A DNA stretch of 64,000 nucleotides, from contig JAQTLM010000003.1 of assembly GCA_028714895.1 (NCBI GenBank), positions 111,763-175,762 of the forward strand, read 5' to 3'. This stretch comes from Gallionella sp. (GTDB lineage: Bacteria > Pseudomonadota > Gammaproteobacteria > Burkholderiales > Gallionellaceae). The notes below the pieces were generated by a model, which was not told the origin of the DNA, searched no databases, and worked only from the letters and a program-made list of their open reading frames with translations. This document shows, in pieces, positions 44,058 through 52,986 of this stretch (the first letter of the stretch is position 1; every line of letters starts with the position of its first letter). Position numbers and translations under genes: made by a program.

Positions 44058-44328
44058 ATATTTACTGGACACCAATTTTATTCTTGGCATCCTGAAATCC
44101 GATCCCCTCGTGCTGGCGGAGGTAGCTTCGCGCCGGCTTCATGTTGGTGAGTGCTCCTATAGTGCAATTACGCGAATGGAGTTACTGGGCTTTCACAACA
44201 TCACACGAGAGGAAGAATCGTTAATTCGGCAGAAACTCGATCGCCTTACCTACTTGCCTTTGACCGGAAACATAGAAAACGTAGTGATAGAACTACGTCA
44301 GACCGAGGGTGTCCTGAATTTTGTGTAA
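44044..44328 (+). pseudogene. vapC: VapC PIN toxin truncated by IS256-type element
   Basis: 94 residues remain. The start MSGNKYLLDTNFILGILKSD has the first catalytic Asp, and RMELLGF the Glu. The family's C-terminal part with the third acidic cluster is missing. The last seven residues (EGVLNFV or so) and the stop are encoded by the IS inverted repeat starting at 44305. No rest of the gene follows the element. Confidence 0.8.
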
Positions 44329-45635
44329 ACGGAATTTCTCTACTGCTGCGGCATCCGATCCTCGAACTGGATAGTAAACCGGTTTAGCGCAGCCTTCCAA
44401 TCCCTGATGGGCATTGTCCATTTCTTGCTGATGTTGTTCAGCGCCAAGTAAAACAATTTCAGCAATGCCTCATCACTGGGGAATGAGCCCCGGTTCTTGA
44501 TGATCTTGCGCAGGCTCATGTTTACCGACTCAATCGCATTGGTGGTGTAAATCACCTTTCTGATCTCCGGCGGGTAGTCGAAGAATGGCGTGAGGCGTAC
44601 CCAGTTACTGCGCCATGATTTGACGATGGGCGGATAAGCTTCGCCCCATTTGGTTTCGAACTCATCCAGACGCTGCCCAGCCTCTTCGACGGTAGCCGAG
44701 ACGTAGATAGTGCGCAGGTCGGCAGCGACTTCTGCACGCAACTTCCAGCTCACGTAATTCAGGCTGTAGCGCACCATATGTACGATGCACAGTTGCACGG
44801 ACGTTTTGGGATAGGCGGCCTCGATGGCTTCCGGAAATCCCTTCAGCCCATCCACGCAGGCAATGAAGATGTCCTGTACGCCACGGTTCTTCAGTTCGGT
44901 CACGACTTGTAGCCAGAACTTTGCACCCTCGGTCTGCGCGATCCAGATGCCCAGCAACTCCTTCTCGCCCGTCATATTGATGCCCAGTGCCAGATAGACT
45001 GCTTTGGCGCGCACGGCACCGGCATCACGCACCTTCACATGGATGCAGTCCATGTAGACGATGGGATACAGCGCATCCAGCGGGCGGGATTGCCAAGTCT
45101 TGACCTCATCAGCGACGGCATCCGTCACCGAGGAAATCAGCGTAGGCGAAACCTCTGTGCCGTACATTTCTTCCAGGTGGCTTTGGATTTCACGCACCGT
45201 CATGCCACGAGCGTAAAGCGACAGTATCTTGTCGTCGAATCCCGTCCAACGAGTTTGATGCTTGGGGATGAGCTGCGGCTCGAAGCTGCCGTGTCGGTCG
45301 CGGGGTATCTCGATAGGCAGCTCGCCGAACTCGCCCTTGAGCGTCTTGCTGCTCTTGCCGTTACGGGTGTTTCCCGTGGCGTTGGTGACAGGCCCGCTCT
45401 TGGCATGTCCGAGGTGTGCTGCCATCTCGGCTTCCAGGGCGCGCTCGACCAATACCTTGGTGAGCTGCTTGAGCAGGCCGTGTTCGCCTATCAGGTCTTC
45501 GGGTTTCTTATAATCAGACAGCAGGCTGTCAATCAGGTCTGTGGGTAGTGCTTTTGCTACGGTCATTGCTACTCCTTTCAAAGTGGCGGCAGTTTCCTGC
45601 CAAATGACCGTTTACACAAAAATTCTTACACCCTC
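44305..45635 (-). mobile_element. IS256-family insertion sequence
   Basis: 1331 bp bounded by imperfect 28-base inverted repeats (44305-44332, GAGGGTGTCCTGAATTTTGT start; 45608-45635). It contains one transposase gene. The bases just outside (CGTCAGACC on the left, ATTTTGAAT on the right) do not form a direct repeat, so the element is at a rearranged junction. Confidence 0.88.
44340..45566 (-). CDS. IS256-family (Mutator type) transposase
   Basis: 408 residues from the Met at 45566. DDE-type: first Asp in YPIVYMDCIHVKVR, second in FIACVDGLKGFPEAI, Glu in TTNAIESVNMSLRK. N-terminal LVERALEAEMAAHLGH and the SLYARGMTVREI helix are typical. The reading frame is complete, so it may still be active. 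An extra upstream in-frame Met at 45581 exists; 45566 fits family starts. Confidence 0.93.
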   Translation of the reverse strand: MTVAKALPTDLIDSLLSDYKKPEDLIGEHGLLKQLTKVLVERALEAEMAAHLGHAKSGPVTNATGNTRNGKSSKTLKGEFGELPIEIPRDRHGSFEPQLIPKHQTRWTGFDDKILSLYARGMTVREIQSHLEEMYGTEVSPTLISSVTDAVADEVKTWQSRPLDALYPIVYMDCIHVKVRDAGAVRAKAVYLALGINMTGEKELLGIWIAQTEGAKFWLQVVTELKNRGVQDIFIACVDGLKGFPEAIEAAYPKTSVQLCIVHMVRYSLNYVSWKLRAEVAADLRTIYVSATVEEAGQRLDEFETKWGEAYPPIVKSWRSNWVRLTPFFDYPPEIRKVIYTTNAIESVNMSLRKIIKNRGSFPSDEALLKLFYLALNNISKKWTMPIRDWKAALNRFTIQFEDRMPQQ

Positions 45636-45715
45636 ATTTTGAATCCGCCTATCTGAAATTGCAGGTAAATTTTCATTTACCATTTCGTCGCCATGAGCTT
45701 CTCCCTTAACACTGA

Positions 45716-46930
45716 TCATTTGTTGGAATCCCCCAATCGCAATAATACGGTCTTCAAAATTTGAACCAAATGAAATGGTAAAAATCTGCTTATAAAAGTC
45801 TCAAGACGGTTCCGCACTCCACGGCGCTGCAGGTCACGAATCGGCCCATTAGACAGAAAATTTCGATAGTCGATCAAACCAAACCCGTGACATTTATGAG
45901 CTACTTGCATTGCCATAATATTGCCTCCCCAATAGGACATTGTCTCAAGGGCAAATAATTGGTGCTGAACGGTCGCTTGCTTAGACGCATGAATTGCCAA
46001 ATAGAAAAGAACCAAAGAATCATCTGCATCTGCTGAAATTTGAAGCTCAGGGAACACTTTTTTCAGGTCCGTTAGGGATTTTAATTTCCAGAAATTTCTT
46101 AAAATTTTTGAATACTCAAAAGTATGTAAAGATTTCGTTGAAAGAGTGCTCGCACTCATATTTGAGCCATCGCGCATTACGCGGTATTTAGTAAGTGGTT
46201 CTTGGATGACGTGAACATCATACCCATGCATAGTTATACGTATCCACATATCAAGATCTTGAAGTTGTACATATCGACCATCTAACGGCCCCAACTGATC
46301 AAAACATTCTCGACGGATCAGTGCACTAGAGGCACAAAATGGGTTGCCACTGAAGAAAAAATACCTCAACCATTCATATCGGTCCCTATTCTTAGCTTGA
46401 AAAACAGCTTGATGTCTGTTTGTTCCTTCACTCCAAGAAGTACCGTTCTCGTCTATCAAATTTACGTACGTAAAAACGGCCCCACATTCCGGGTGATTTT
46501 CTAGATAACTTACCTGTTTTCGAAGTTTGTCGTTAAGCCATACATCGTCAGAGTTAAGTATTGCCACAAAAGTCCCTCGACACAATTCAAGCCCTCTCAT
46601 TGTGTTTGGTCCCCCCAGATTCATGCTCTCAGAATAAACATGAATCGTTGAATGCTGAACTCCTTGTGCTACTTTCACAGACTCGTCAGAAGATGCATCA
46701 TCCATAACCACTATCTCATCAGGCTGCAGTGTCTGAGAAAGAGCACTTTCAAGAGCTTCCCTGATGAATTTCTCGTGATTATAAAGAGAAGTTAAAACAC
46801 TGACTGATGGCTTCACTGTATTATTTGAGACACCTTGACTGAAAACCATGTAACCTGACCCAAAATTATTAGTTGAATACTGTATTATTTTAGACTTGCC
46901 TGCTACCACTTCCCATTTCGGTATGTTCAT
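45716..46930 (-). CDS. Glycosyltransferase family 2
   Basis: 404 residues from the ATG at 46930. The GT-A core starts SVSVLTSLYNHEKFIREALE (about 42-61), with IVVMDDASSDESVKVAQ and the acidic FVAILNSDDVWLND. The first ~40 residues are outside the family, so a later start (46849) is possible. Separated from the plus-strand cassette by an AT-rich divergent region at 46931-47028 likely to hold both promoters. Confidence 0.8.
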   Translation of the reverse strand: MNIPKWEVVAGKSKIIQYSTNNFGSGYMVFSQGVSNNTVKPSVSVLTSLYNHEKFIREALESALSQTLQPDEIVVMDDASSDESVKVAQGVQHSTIHVYSESMNLGGPNTMRGLELCRGTFVAILNSDDVWLNDKLRKQVSYLENHPECGAVFTYVNLIDENGTSWSEGTNRHQAVFQAKNRDRYEWLRYFFFSGNPFCASSALIRRECFDQLGPLDGRYVQLQDLDMWIRITMHGYDVHVIQEPLTKYRVMRDGSNMSASTLSTKSLHTFEYSKILRNFWKLKSLTDLKKVFPELQISADADDSLVLFYLAIHASKQATVQHQLFALETMSYWGGNIMAMQVAHKCHGFGLIDYRNFLSNGPIRDLQRRGVRNRLETFISRFLPFHLVQILKTVLLRLGDSNK

Positions 46931-47028
46931 TCGTAGAACCAAATTGCTTATAGTTAATATATGTCTTTATTGAGATAGTTGTTTAAATTTTTAAACATTA
47001 CTACAAAATCATAGTAGAGGGAAAACAA

Positions 47029-47970
47029 ATGTTCAAATGGATCAAGAAGGGGCGCATATTTGCCCCGAATAACAATTACCCATGGATGTTCAGTCATGCT
47101 CAGTGCCCGTTTCCTTTAGAGTTTGATAGCTTTATCAGGGTGTATTTTGCCACGCGAGAAGACTATAAAGACGGAATGTGTCGGGCCTATGGCGGATTTG
47201 TAGATTTGGACAAAAGCACATTTAAGGTTATTAACATTTCTTCGCAACCATTAATCGAATTAGGCGGTGTGGGTGAATTCGACGAATTTGGTTCTATGCC
47301 GATAAGCGTAGTCAGGCATGACGGCGCGTTTTATCTTTATTATGTCGGCTGGTCCCGCCATTACAGTGTGCCCTATGATTGGGAGATTGGATTGGCAAAA
47401 AGCGTGGACGGCGAAAGATTTACTAAAGTGGGCAAGGGGCCGCTTCTTGGCCCCACCCTGAATGAACCTTACTTAAATTCAACCCCAGTTGTCTATAAAC
47501 TAGCAGAAGATGATTGGCATATGTTCTACCACACTGGAGTGAAGTGGATAAGAGAAGGCGACAAGCTTGAGTCACAATATATATTAAAGCACGCAACGTC
47601 CAATAATGGTCTAGATTGGAATAGAAATGATATTCAGGTGATCCCCTTTAAGGTAGAAAACGAATGCCAGACTACTCCCGCAATTATGAAACTAGGGGAT
47701 AAATTTCATATGTTCTTTTGTTACCGTTTCGGGTTGGATTTCAGAGCTGACAAAGATAAATCCTACCGCATCGGCTACGCTTATTCAGACGATTTGTTTA
47801 ATTGGACCCGCGACGACTCACAGGTCGGAATCGACGTTTCTGAGACGGGATGGGACTCACAGATGATCGAATACCCGCACATAACAAAGATTAATGAAAA
47901 ATATATTATGTTTTATTGCGGCAACCATTTTGGAAAAGAGGGGTTCGGATATGCGGAACTGGAGATATAG
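47029..47970 (+). CDS. GH43-like five-bladed propeller protein
   Basis: 313 residues. Repeating beta-blade motifs are visible: DGAFYLYYVGWSRHYSVPYD, DWHMFYHTGVKW, DKFHMFFCYRFGLD and EKYIMFYCGNHFG, about 55-65 residues apart. They resemble glycosidases of the GH43/GH32/GH130 propeller type. No signal peptide, so it acts in the cytosol, perhaps as a glycan-modifying or binding enzyme. Catalytic residues were not assigned. It heads the TPP/ATP-grasp cassette. Confidence 0.6.
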   Translation: MFKWIKKGRIFAPNNNYPWMFSHAQCPFPLEFDSFIRVYFATREDYKDGMCRAYGGFVDLDKSTFKVINISSQPLIELGGVGEFDEFGSMPISVVRHDGAFYLYYVGWSRHYSVPYDWEIGLAKSVDGERFTKVGKGPLLGPTLNEPYLNSTPVVYKLAEDDWHMFYHTGVKWIREGDKLESQYILKHATSNNGLDWNRNDIQVIPFKVENECQTTPAIMKLGDKFHMFFCYRFGLDFRADKDKSYRIGYAYSDDLFNWTRDDSQVGIDVSETGWDSQMIEYPHITKINEKYIMFYCGNHFGKEGFGYAELEI

Positions 47971-47997
47971 ATCGAATTTAGATCCGGAGAAAAACGC

Positions 47998-49713
47998 ATG
48001 AAAGTTGCCAAGTATGTAGCCGAAATGTTGAGCGACAACGGAATTGATACGGTATTTGGCCAGATCGGGGGATTTAATGCGGATTTGGTTGACGCGATAG
48101 CCGAAAACAAGAAACGAGCTTTCGTACTGAATTACCACGAGCAGGCGTCCGCGTTTGCGGCTAATGCCTTTGCCATGGTTAGGGAAAATGTGGGTGTAGC
48201 TACTTCCTCAGGCGCCCCGAGCTCCTGCAATCTTATTGCGGGTATTGCTAACGCATTTTTTGACTCGGTCCCCTGCCTTTTTTTGGTTGGAAGTGTCCAC
48301 TCTAAAGCTGTCAGGAAGTCTCCCAAAATTAGACAGAACGCCTTCGAAGAACTCGACATGGTCTCGTTGGTCACCGGGATAACCAAGTATGCTGTGAAGG
48401 TAAACGATCCACGGGATATAAGGTATTGCATGGAGAAGGCTCTTTATGTTGCTAGAGAAGGGCGCAAAGGGCCTGTAGTCCTTGACATTCCCTATGACAT
48501 AGCCCGAAGTGACATTAACGTGGAGGAACTCAAGGGTTTTTCTCCGCAACAAGAGAAAACTTTTGATCCAATCGATGTACACGAGTTTGTCAAAACTTTG
48601 GAAAATTCTAAACGGCCTTTGCTGCTTCTCGGGGGGGGGTGCAGGAGTGCGATGTCGAGACGAGCGTTAGGCGAACTGCTCGACAAGGTGGCTATTCCAG
48701 CCGTTGCGTCCCTTTGTGGACTTGACGCACTGCCTCATGATCACCCTTGCTTTGTTGGTTTTATAGGACATTACGGCAATCGATACGCCAACTTCGCGTT
48801 GGCAAATTGTGACTCTCTAATCGTGCTGGGATCAAGGCTAGACGAAAGGCAAATTGCCGGTGATAAGGCCAGATTTGCGCCGGATGCAAAGATTGTCCGT
48901 GTAGATATCGATCAAGTAGAACATGGCCGGAATATTGCGGCACACGTAAGTATTTATTCAAGTGTCGAGAATTTCCTAAAGACAGTTCTTGAGGGAAATT
49001 ATCATGGGCTGTGCTTTCCCAAATGGCACGGCGCGATTGCCGGATGGAAGAAACGTTATCCATCTCACGACATGAAGCTCGATGAAGTTAATGCTCACAA
49101 TTTCCTAAACGCTATTTCTGAGTATCTTCCAGAAAATCTTGTGGTTTGTGCCGATGTTGGACAAAATCAGATGTTTACGGCGCAGTCATTGCGGCTACGA
49201 CAAGGAAATAAACTTCTGAATTCTGCGGGGTACGGATCAATGGGATATTCTCTCCCGGCCGCAATAGGTGCAGCATACGCGCAGCCAAACGCAACTGTAA
49301 TTTCGATAAATGGCGATGGCGGGCTACAAATGAACATACAGGAATTGCAAGTCGTCAAGCGAGACAAACTCCCGATTAAAATCATAGTCCTAAATAATAA
49401 CTGTCTCGGCATGATCCGAAGGTTGCAGGAAAGACTTTTTGATGATCGTACCGTCGCTTCGGTGCAGGGCTATGAGTCTGCAGATTATTCCGCAATAGCC
49501 CCTGCATATGGCCTGGAATATGTGAAGATTGATTCGGCAGATCAATATTGCCTTATGAAGGATCTACTTAACAGCCATGCCTCTATTCTCATAGAAGTAA
49601 TGCTCCCCCAAAAAATAATGAACAACCCCGAGCCTGGTGCCGAGATCGATTTGCAAACGCCGCTTCTCTCCAAACATGAAAACGAGCGGATTAAAATGGA
49701 TTGCTTGTTCTGA
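47998..49713 (+). CDS. TPP-dependent enzyme, acetolactate-synthase-like
   Basis: 571 residues in the three-domain ALS/POX layout. The catalytic Glu is E48 in NYHEQASAFAA; the TPP-magnesium motif GDGGLQMNIQEL lies at about 438, and NNNCLGM at about 463. True acetolactate synthase belongs with a small subunit and ilv genes; this one is in a sugar cluster. Related enzymes such as YerE add a two-carbon acetyl branch to CDP-4-keto sugars. Such a role here is an inference. Overlaps the ATP-grasp gene by TGATG. Confidence 0.78.
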   Translation: MKVAKYVAEMLSDNGIDTVFGQIGGFNADLVDAIAENKKRAFVLNYHEQASAFAANAFAMVRENVGVATSSGAPSSCNLIAGIANAFFDSVPCLFLVGSVHSKAVRKSPKIRQNAFEELDMVSLVTGITKYAVKVNDPRDIRYCMEKALYVAREGRKGPVVLDIPYDIARSDINVEELKGFSPQQEKTFDPIDVHEFVKTLENSKRPLLLLGGGCRSAMSRRALGELLDKVAIPAVASLCGLDALPHDHPCFVGFIGHYGNRYANFALANCDSLIVLGSRLDERQIAGDKARFAPDAKIVRVDIDQVEHGRNIAAHVSIYSSVENFLKTVLEGNYHGLCFPKWHGAIAGWKKRYPSHDMKLDEVNAHNFLNAISEYLPENLVVCADVGQNQMFTAQSLRLRQGNKLLNSAGYGSMGYSLPAAIGAAYAQPNATVISINGDGGLQMNIQELQVVKRDKLPIKIIVLNNNCLGMIRRLQERLFDDRTVASVQGYESADYSAIAPAYGLEYVKIDSADQYCLMKDLLNSHASILIEVMLPQKIMNNPEPGAEIDLQTPLLSKHENERIKMDCLF

Positions 49714-50675
49714 TGTGCACAATTCTGGTTTCAGGTGCCTCCGGCATCGTTGGATATGGCATTCTAAAATCTTTGAGGCATAGCCATCCAGACTGCCGGT
49801 TGATTGGTACTACCGTATATGAGGGTACCGTAGCTCCAGCTTTTTGCGATGTTTTTGAAAAAGCCCCAATGACCAATGATGTAAGTTATTTCACGTGGTT
49901 GGTTAATTTGATTAAGAGATATAAGGTTTCACTAGCCATTCCCGGCATTGAAGCGGATGTATTTGCATGGAATGAGCACCGTGCCACAATTGAACAGAGT
50001 GGAGCAGTCGTTCTGCTGAACAATCCTGAACTAATCAGATTGAGCTCCGACAAATGGCATTTTTACCAACGACTTCTAGAAAATAATTCTCCGTACGCCA
50101 TTCCAACAAGCCTGGAGTTTGTGGAGACATTAGGGCAATTTCCTTTACTGATGAAGCCAAGGAAAGGATCAGCTTCAAAAGGAATAACTATCATCGAAAA
50201 CAAGGAGAGCCTTGAGAAGCACCTGGGCGACCCTAGGCCCATGATGATGTTCCAGCCAGTAATTGGCAGTGCAGAGGAAGAATATACGATCTCCGCCTTT
50301 TTTGATAAGAATAGCAAGTTATGTTCTTTTATTACCCTAAAAAGAAAGCTCTCCCAAACAGGTTTCACTGAAAGCGCAGAAACCGTCGAGTTAGCTGGAG
50401 TCAATGATGCGCTTTTCCATCTAGGCGAGATATTTAAGCCCGTTGGCCCAACAAATTTTCAATTTAGAGTTGATAAGGGGCGGCTGAAATTATTGGAAAT
50501 CAATCCGCGAATCTCCTCAGCCACTTCGATCAGGGCGGCATTCGGCTACAATGAAAGTGCCATGGCCGTCGAGCTATTTCTTCTAGACAGAATTCCTAGT
50601 CAACCACATATAAAATGTGGTTATGCGGTCAGATATACAGAGGACAAAATTTTTTATGATAGCGCTAATCTCTGA
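49713..50675 (+). CDS. ATP-grasp ligase, second type
   Basis: 320 residues. N-terminal ILVSGASGIVGYGILKSL, then an ATP-grasp with LMKPRKGSASKGITIIE (about 145-161), EEEYTISAFF and LKLLEINPRISSATSIRAAF (about 257-276). Like the protein at 23258, it should join a carboxylate to an amine. Start ATG overlaps the TPP enzyme stop, and the phosphoesterase gene overlaps its end, so three genes are coupled. Confidence 0.75.
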   Translation: MCTILVSGASGIVGYGILKSLRHSHPDCRLIGTTVYEGTVAPAFCDVFEKAPMTNDVSYFTWLVNLIKRYKVSLAIPGIEADVFAWNEHRATIEQSGAVVLLNNPELIRLSSDKWHFYQRLLENNSPYAIPTSLEFVETLGQFPLLMKPRKGSASKGITIIENKESLEKHLGDPRPMMMFQPVIGSAEEEYTISAFFDKNSKLCSFITLKRKLSQTGFTESAETVELAGVNDALFHLGEIFKPVGPTNFQFRVDKGRLKLLEINPRISSATSIRAAFGYNESAMAVELFLLDRIPSQPHIKCGYAVRYTEDKIFYDSANL

Positions 50676-51336
50676 CATCCACGGCAACTATGAAGCGTTA
50701 GCTAAAGTATTGGCAAAAATCGACAGCATGGGCATCAATGAGGTTTACTGCCTTGGAGACGTGGTTGGTTACTATACCGAGATAAATGAATGCTGCAATG
50801 AGATACGCAGGAGAAATATTAAAACAGTAATGGGGAATCATGACTGGTATATAGCTGGAAAGAGTTTCTGCCCAAGGTCAAAGAGTGTAAATGACTGTCT
50901 TAAGTATCAGAGGTCTATTATCTCTGAAGAAAATTATGCTTGGATTCGTAACCTGCCCATTTTTTTAAACGTAGGCGAATTGTCAATCGTGCATGGCGGG
51001 TGGGGCGACCCGATTGACGAATATGTAGACCCTACTGAGGAATATTTTTCGAGGATCGATGGCAAATATTTTACCTCGGGACATACTCATAGACAGGTAA
51101 TCTGCCAATTTGGGGATAGGGTTTATTGCAATCCCGGATCTGTCGGACAACCCAGGGACAATGATCCAAGAGCAGCGTTTGCCACATTTGATGGAACAAT
51201 GTTTCACCTTCATCGGGTCGAGTACGATTTCAATCGTGTCGGTGACCTGATGGAAAAAGCTGGCTTTTCCGGTTATTACTATGATTGTTTGAAGAGCGGC
51301 GCTAAAAGGCTTGGCTGGGCAGAGGCTACAAGGTGA
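50656..51336 (+). CDS. Calcineurin-like metallophosphoesterase (YfcE/MJ0936 type)
   Basis: 226 residues. Metal-site motifs in order: LISDIHGNYEAL (DxH), YCLGDVVGYY (GD), VMGNHDWY (GNHD), IVHGGWGDP and FTSGHTHRQ (GHxH). It hydrolyses phosphomono- or diesters in the cytosol. In this cassette it may remove a phosphate from an intermediate. It starts within the ATP-grasp gene (20-base overlap). Confidence 0.85.
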   Translation: MIALISDIHGNYEALAKVLAKIDSMGINEVYCLGDVVGYYTEINECCNEIRRRNIKTVMGNHDWYIAGKSFCPRSKSVNDCLKYQRSIISEENYAWIRNLPIFLNVGELSIVHGGWGDPIDEYVDPTEEYFSRIDGKYFTSGHTHRQVICQFGDRVYCNPGSVGQPRDNDPRAAFATFDGTMFHLHRVEYDFNRVGDLMEKAGFSGYYYDCLKSGAKRLGWAEATR

Positions 51337-51426
51337 TGTACCGGAGTTATGGACATTCGCAGGTTACCCTGTGCGGAGTTGCGGAAGTAACAATCATGAA
51401 TACGAATCATTTTGGAGGTAGGTAAA

Positions 51427-52110
51427 GTGTCTTTAAAGATTGCCATAATGCAACCGTATTTCTTTCCTTATGCAGGCTATTTTCGGTTATTTGCTGCCGC
51501 AGATTTATTTGTTGCCCTTGACTGTGTGCAATTTCCCAGAAGAGGATGGGTTCATCGAAATCAGCTTACTGATAATAGTGGCGAATCCCAATGGCTAACC
51601 CTTCCCTTACTTAAGGGGGACAGAGACACCACAAGAATACAAGACCTCCAATTTCAACCTGATGCATCTCAATTAATGAAAGAGCAATTCAGGCGGTTTT
51701 CTTGTTTGGCAAACATTCAAAGCCAACACTCCGAGTTATCGGCCTCAATTACCAACTTTGAAATTTCACCAGTACAATATTTAGTAAACAATCTTCAGAC
51801 GACCACAAAACTACTCGGACTCAGCAAACCTATAATATTTTCGAGTGAGCTTGAAATCCCAAGAGAATTAAAGGCGCAAGACAGAATCATTGAGATCGCG
51901 AAAAGAACTGGCGCAGCACATTACATCAACGCTCCGGGAGGGCGTGAAATATATGACGCACAATCATTCTTGAAAACGGGGCTTACTCTTAACTTTTTGC
52001 CTGACTACAAAGGTTCATTCAAGAGCGTTCTTGAGCGTATATTAACGGAAGAACCCGAGAAAATTGCCCAAGAGATCATAATCAATACCAGTCTTGATCG
52101 AGCCAATTAG
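51427..52110 (+). CDS. WbqC-like family protein
   Basis: 227 residues, GTG start with GGAGGT seven bases upstream. MQPYFFPYAGYFRLFAAADL (about 8-27) and VALDCVQFPRRGWVHRNQ (about 29-46) are WbqC signatures. The family occurs in O-antigen clusters next to amino-sugar or acyl-transfer genes; its reaction is not firmly known. It closes the four-gene cassette that starts with the TPP enzyme. Confidence 0.85.
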   Translation: MSLKIAIMQPYFFPYAGYFRLFAAADLFVALDCVQFPRRGWVHRNQLTDNSGESQWLTLPLLKGDRDTTRIQDLQFQPDASQLMKEQFRRFSCLANIQSQHSELSASITNFEISPVQYLVNNLQTTTKLLGLSKPIIFSSELEIPRELKAQDRIIEIAKRTGAAHYINAPGGREIYDAQSFLKTGLTLNFLPDYKGSFKSVLERILTEEPEKIAQEIIINTSLDRAN

Positions 52111-52191
52111 CGCAAGTTATGCTCCCTTGCGCGACTTACTCTAGCCAATGATCTGATTAGTTCTGCTTCATTGAGGCGTGAAAAATATCTA

Positions 52192-52968
52192 ATGCTTAAG
52201 TCACTTACAAAACATCGCCGTTTGATTGTTGATTTCTGGATTACAGAACTCAAGCGGCGATACGCTGGAACCCTGCTTGGCCCACTTTGGGCAATCCTGC
52301 CGCCAACCATGACCATCGTAGCCTTCTGGTTCGTTTTCGGAATAGGGCTTCGAGCCCAAGGCGCTGGCAATATTCCTTTTTTTTATTATTTCACTATTGG
52401 GATACTGCCGTGGTTCCTGTTTTTTGATACGTTTTCAACTAGCGTCAACACAGTGGTAGACAATCGCCATTTGATCACAAAAATGGTTTTCCCTTCAGAG
52501 GCACTTCCGTTTATCAATTTTCTTGTAGCCAGCGTCCCTCATCTGGTTTTGCTTGTCGGGATGTGCGTCGCATTATTTTTCGCCAACTACCTGGCGATAG
52601 ACAAAGTATTTTGGGTTGTCTATTTTTATGTTTGTACCGCGTATATCGCATTAGCCACCTCTTGGCTTGCTGCATCCGTGAGTGTATTTTCACGAGATGC
52701 TGCACCCGCTGCAACGCTTGTTGTAAGCCTCATATTTTGGGTCACGCCAATCATGTGGCGCATTGAAGCGCTCCCAAGTGAATGGCGCTGGGCATTCGAA
52801 TGGAACCCCATAACATACCTTGCTGATGGCTATCGATTTGCCCTGATCAATGCCCCCCAACCCTCGTTAGAATCTCATGCCCGATTCTGGATCATCGCTC
52901 TGTTTTTTTGGGTCATTGGTAGCCAAGTATTTATGCGTCTTAAGCATCACTTTGCTGACATGCTTTAA
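52192..52968 (+). CDS. wzm: Polysaccharide ABC exporter permease (Wzm)
   Basis: 258 residues with six predicted membrane helices: ITELKRRYAGTLLGPLWAIL near the start, IVAFWFVFGIG, YYFTIGILPWFLFF and a C-terminal ALFFWVIGSQVFMRLKHHFAD. It pairs with the Wzt gene 18 bases downstream. Not closely similar to the wzm at 40787, so the two were acquired separately. ATG at 52192 preferred to the TTG at 52171. Confidence 0.85.
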   Translation: MLKSLTKHRRLIVDFWITELKRRYAGTLLGPLWAILPPTMTIVAFWFVFGIGLRAQGAGNIPFFYYFTIGILPWFLFFDTFSTSVNTVVDNRHLITKMVFPSEALPFINFLVASVPHLVLLVGMCVALFFANYLAIDKVFWVVYFYVCTAYIALATSWLAASVSVFSRDAAPAATLVVSLIFWVTPIMWRIEALPSEWRWAFEWNPITYLADGYRFALINAPQPSLESHARFWIIALFFWVIGSQVFMRLKHHFADML

Positions 52969-52986
52969 GCAGAATTGAATATAACT

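Noticed and set aside
47998..49713. Housekeeping acetolactate synthase large subunit
   Set aside because: No ilvN or ilvC neighbours; it is coupled to ATP-grasp and WbqC genes in a glycan block.
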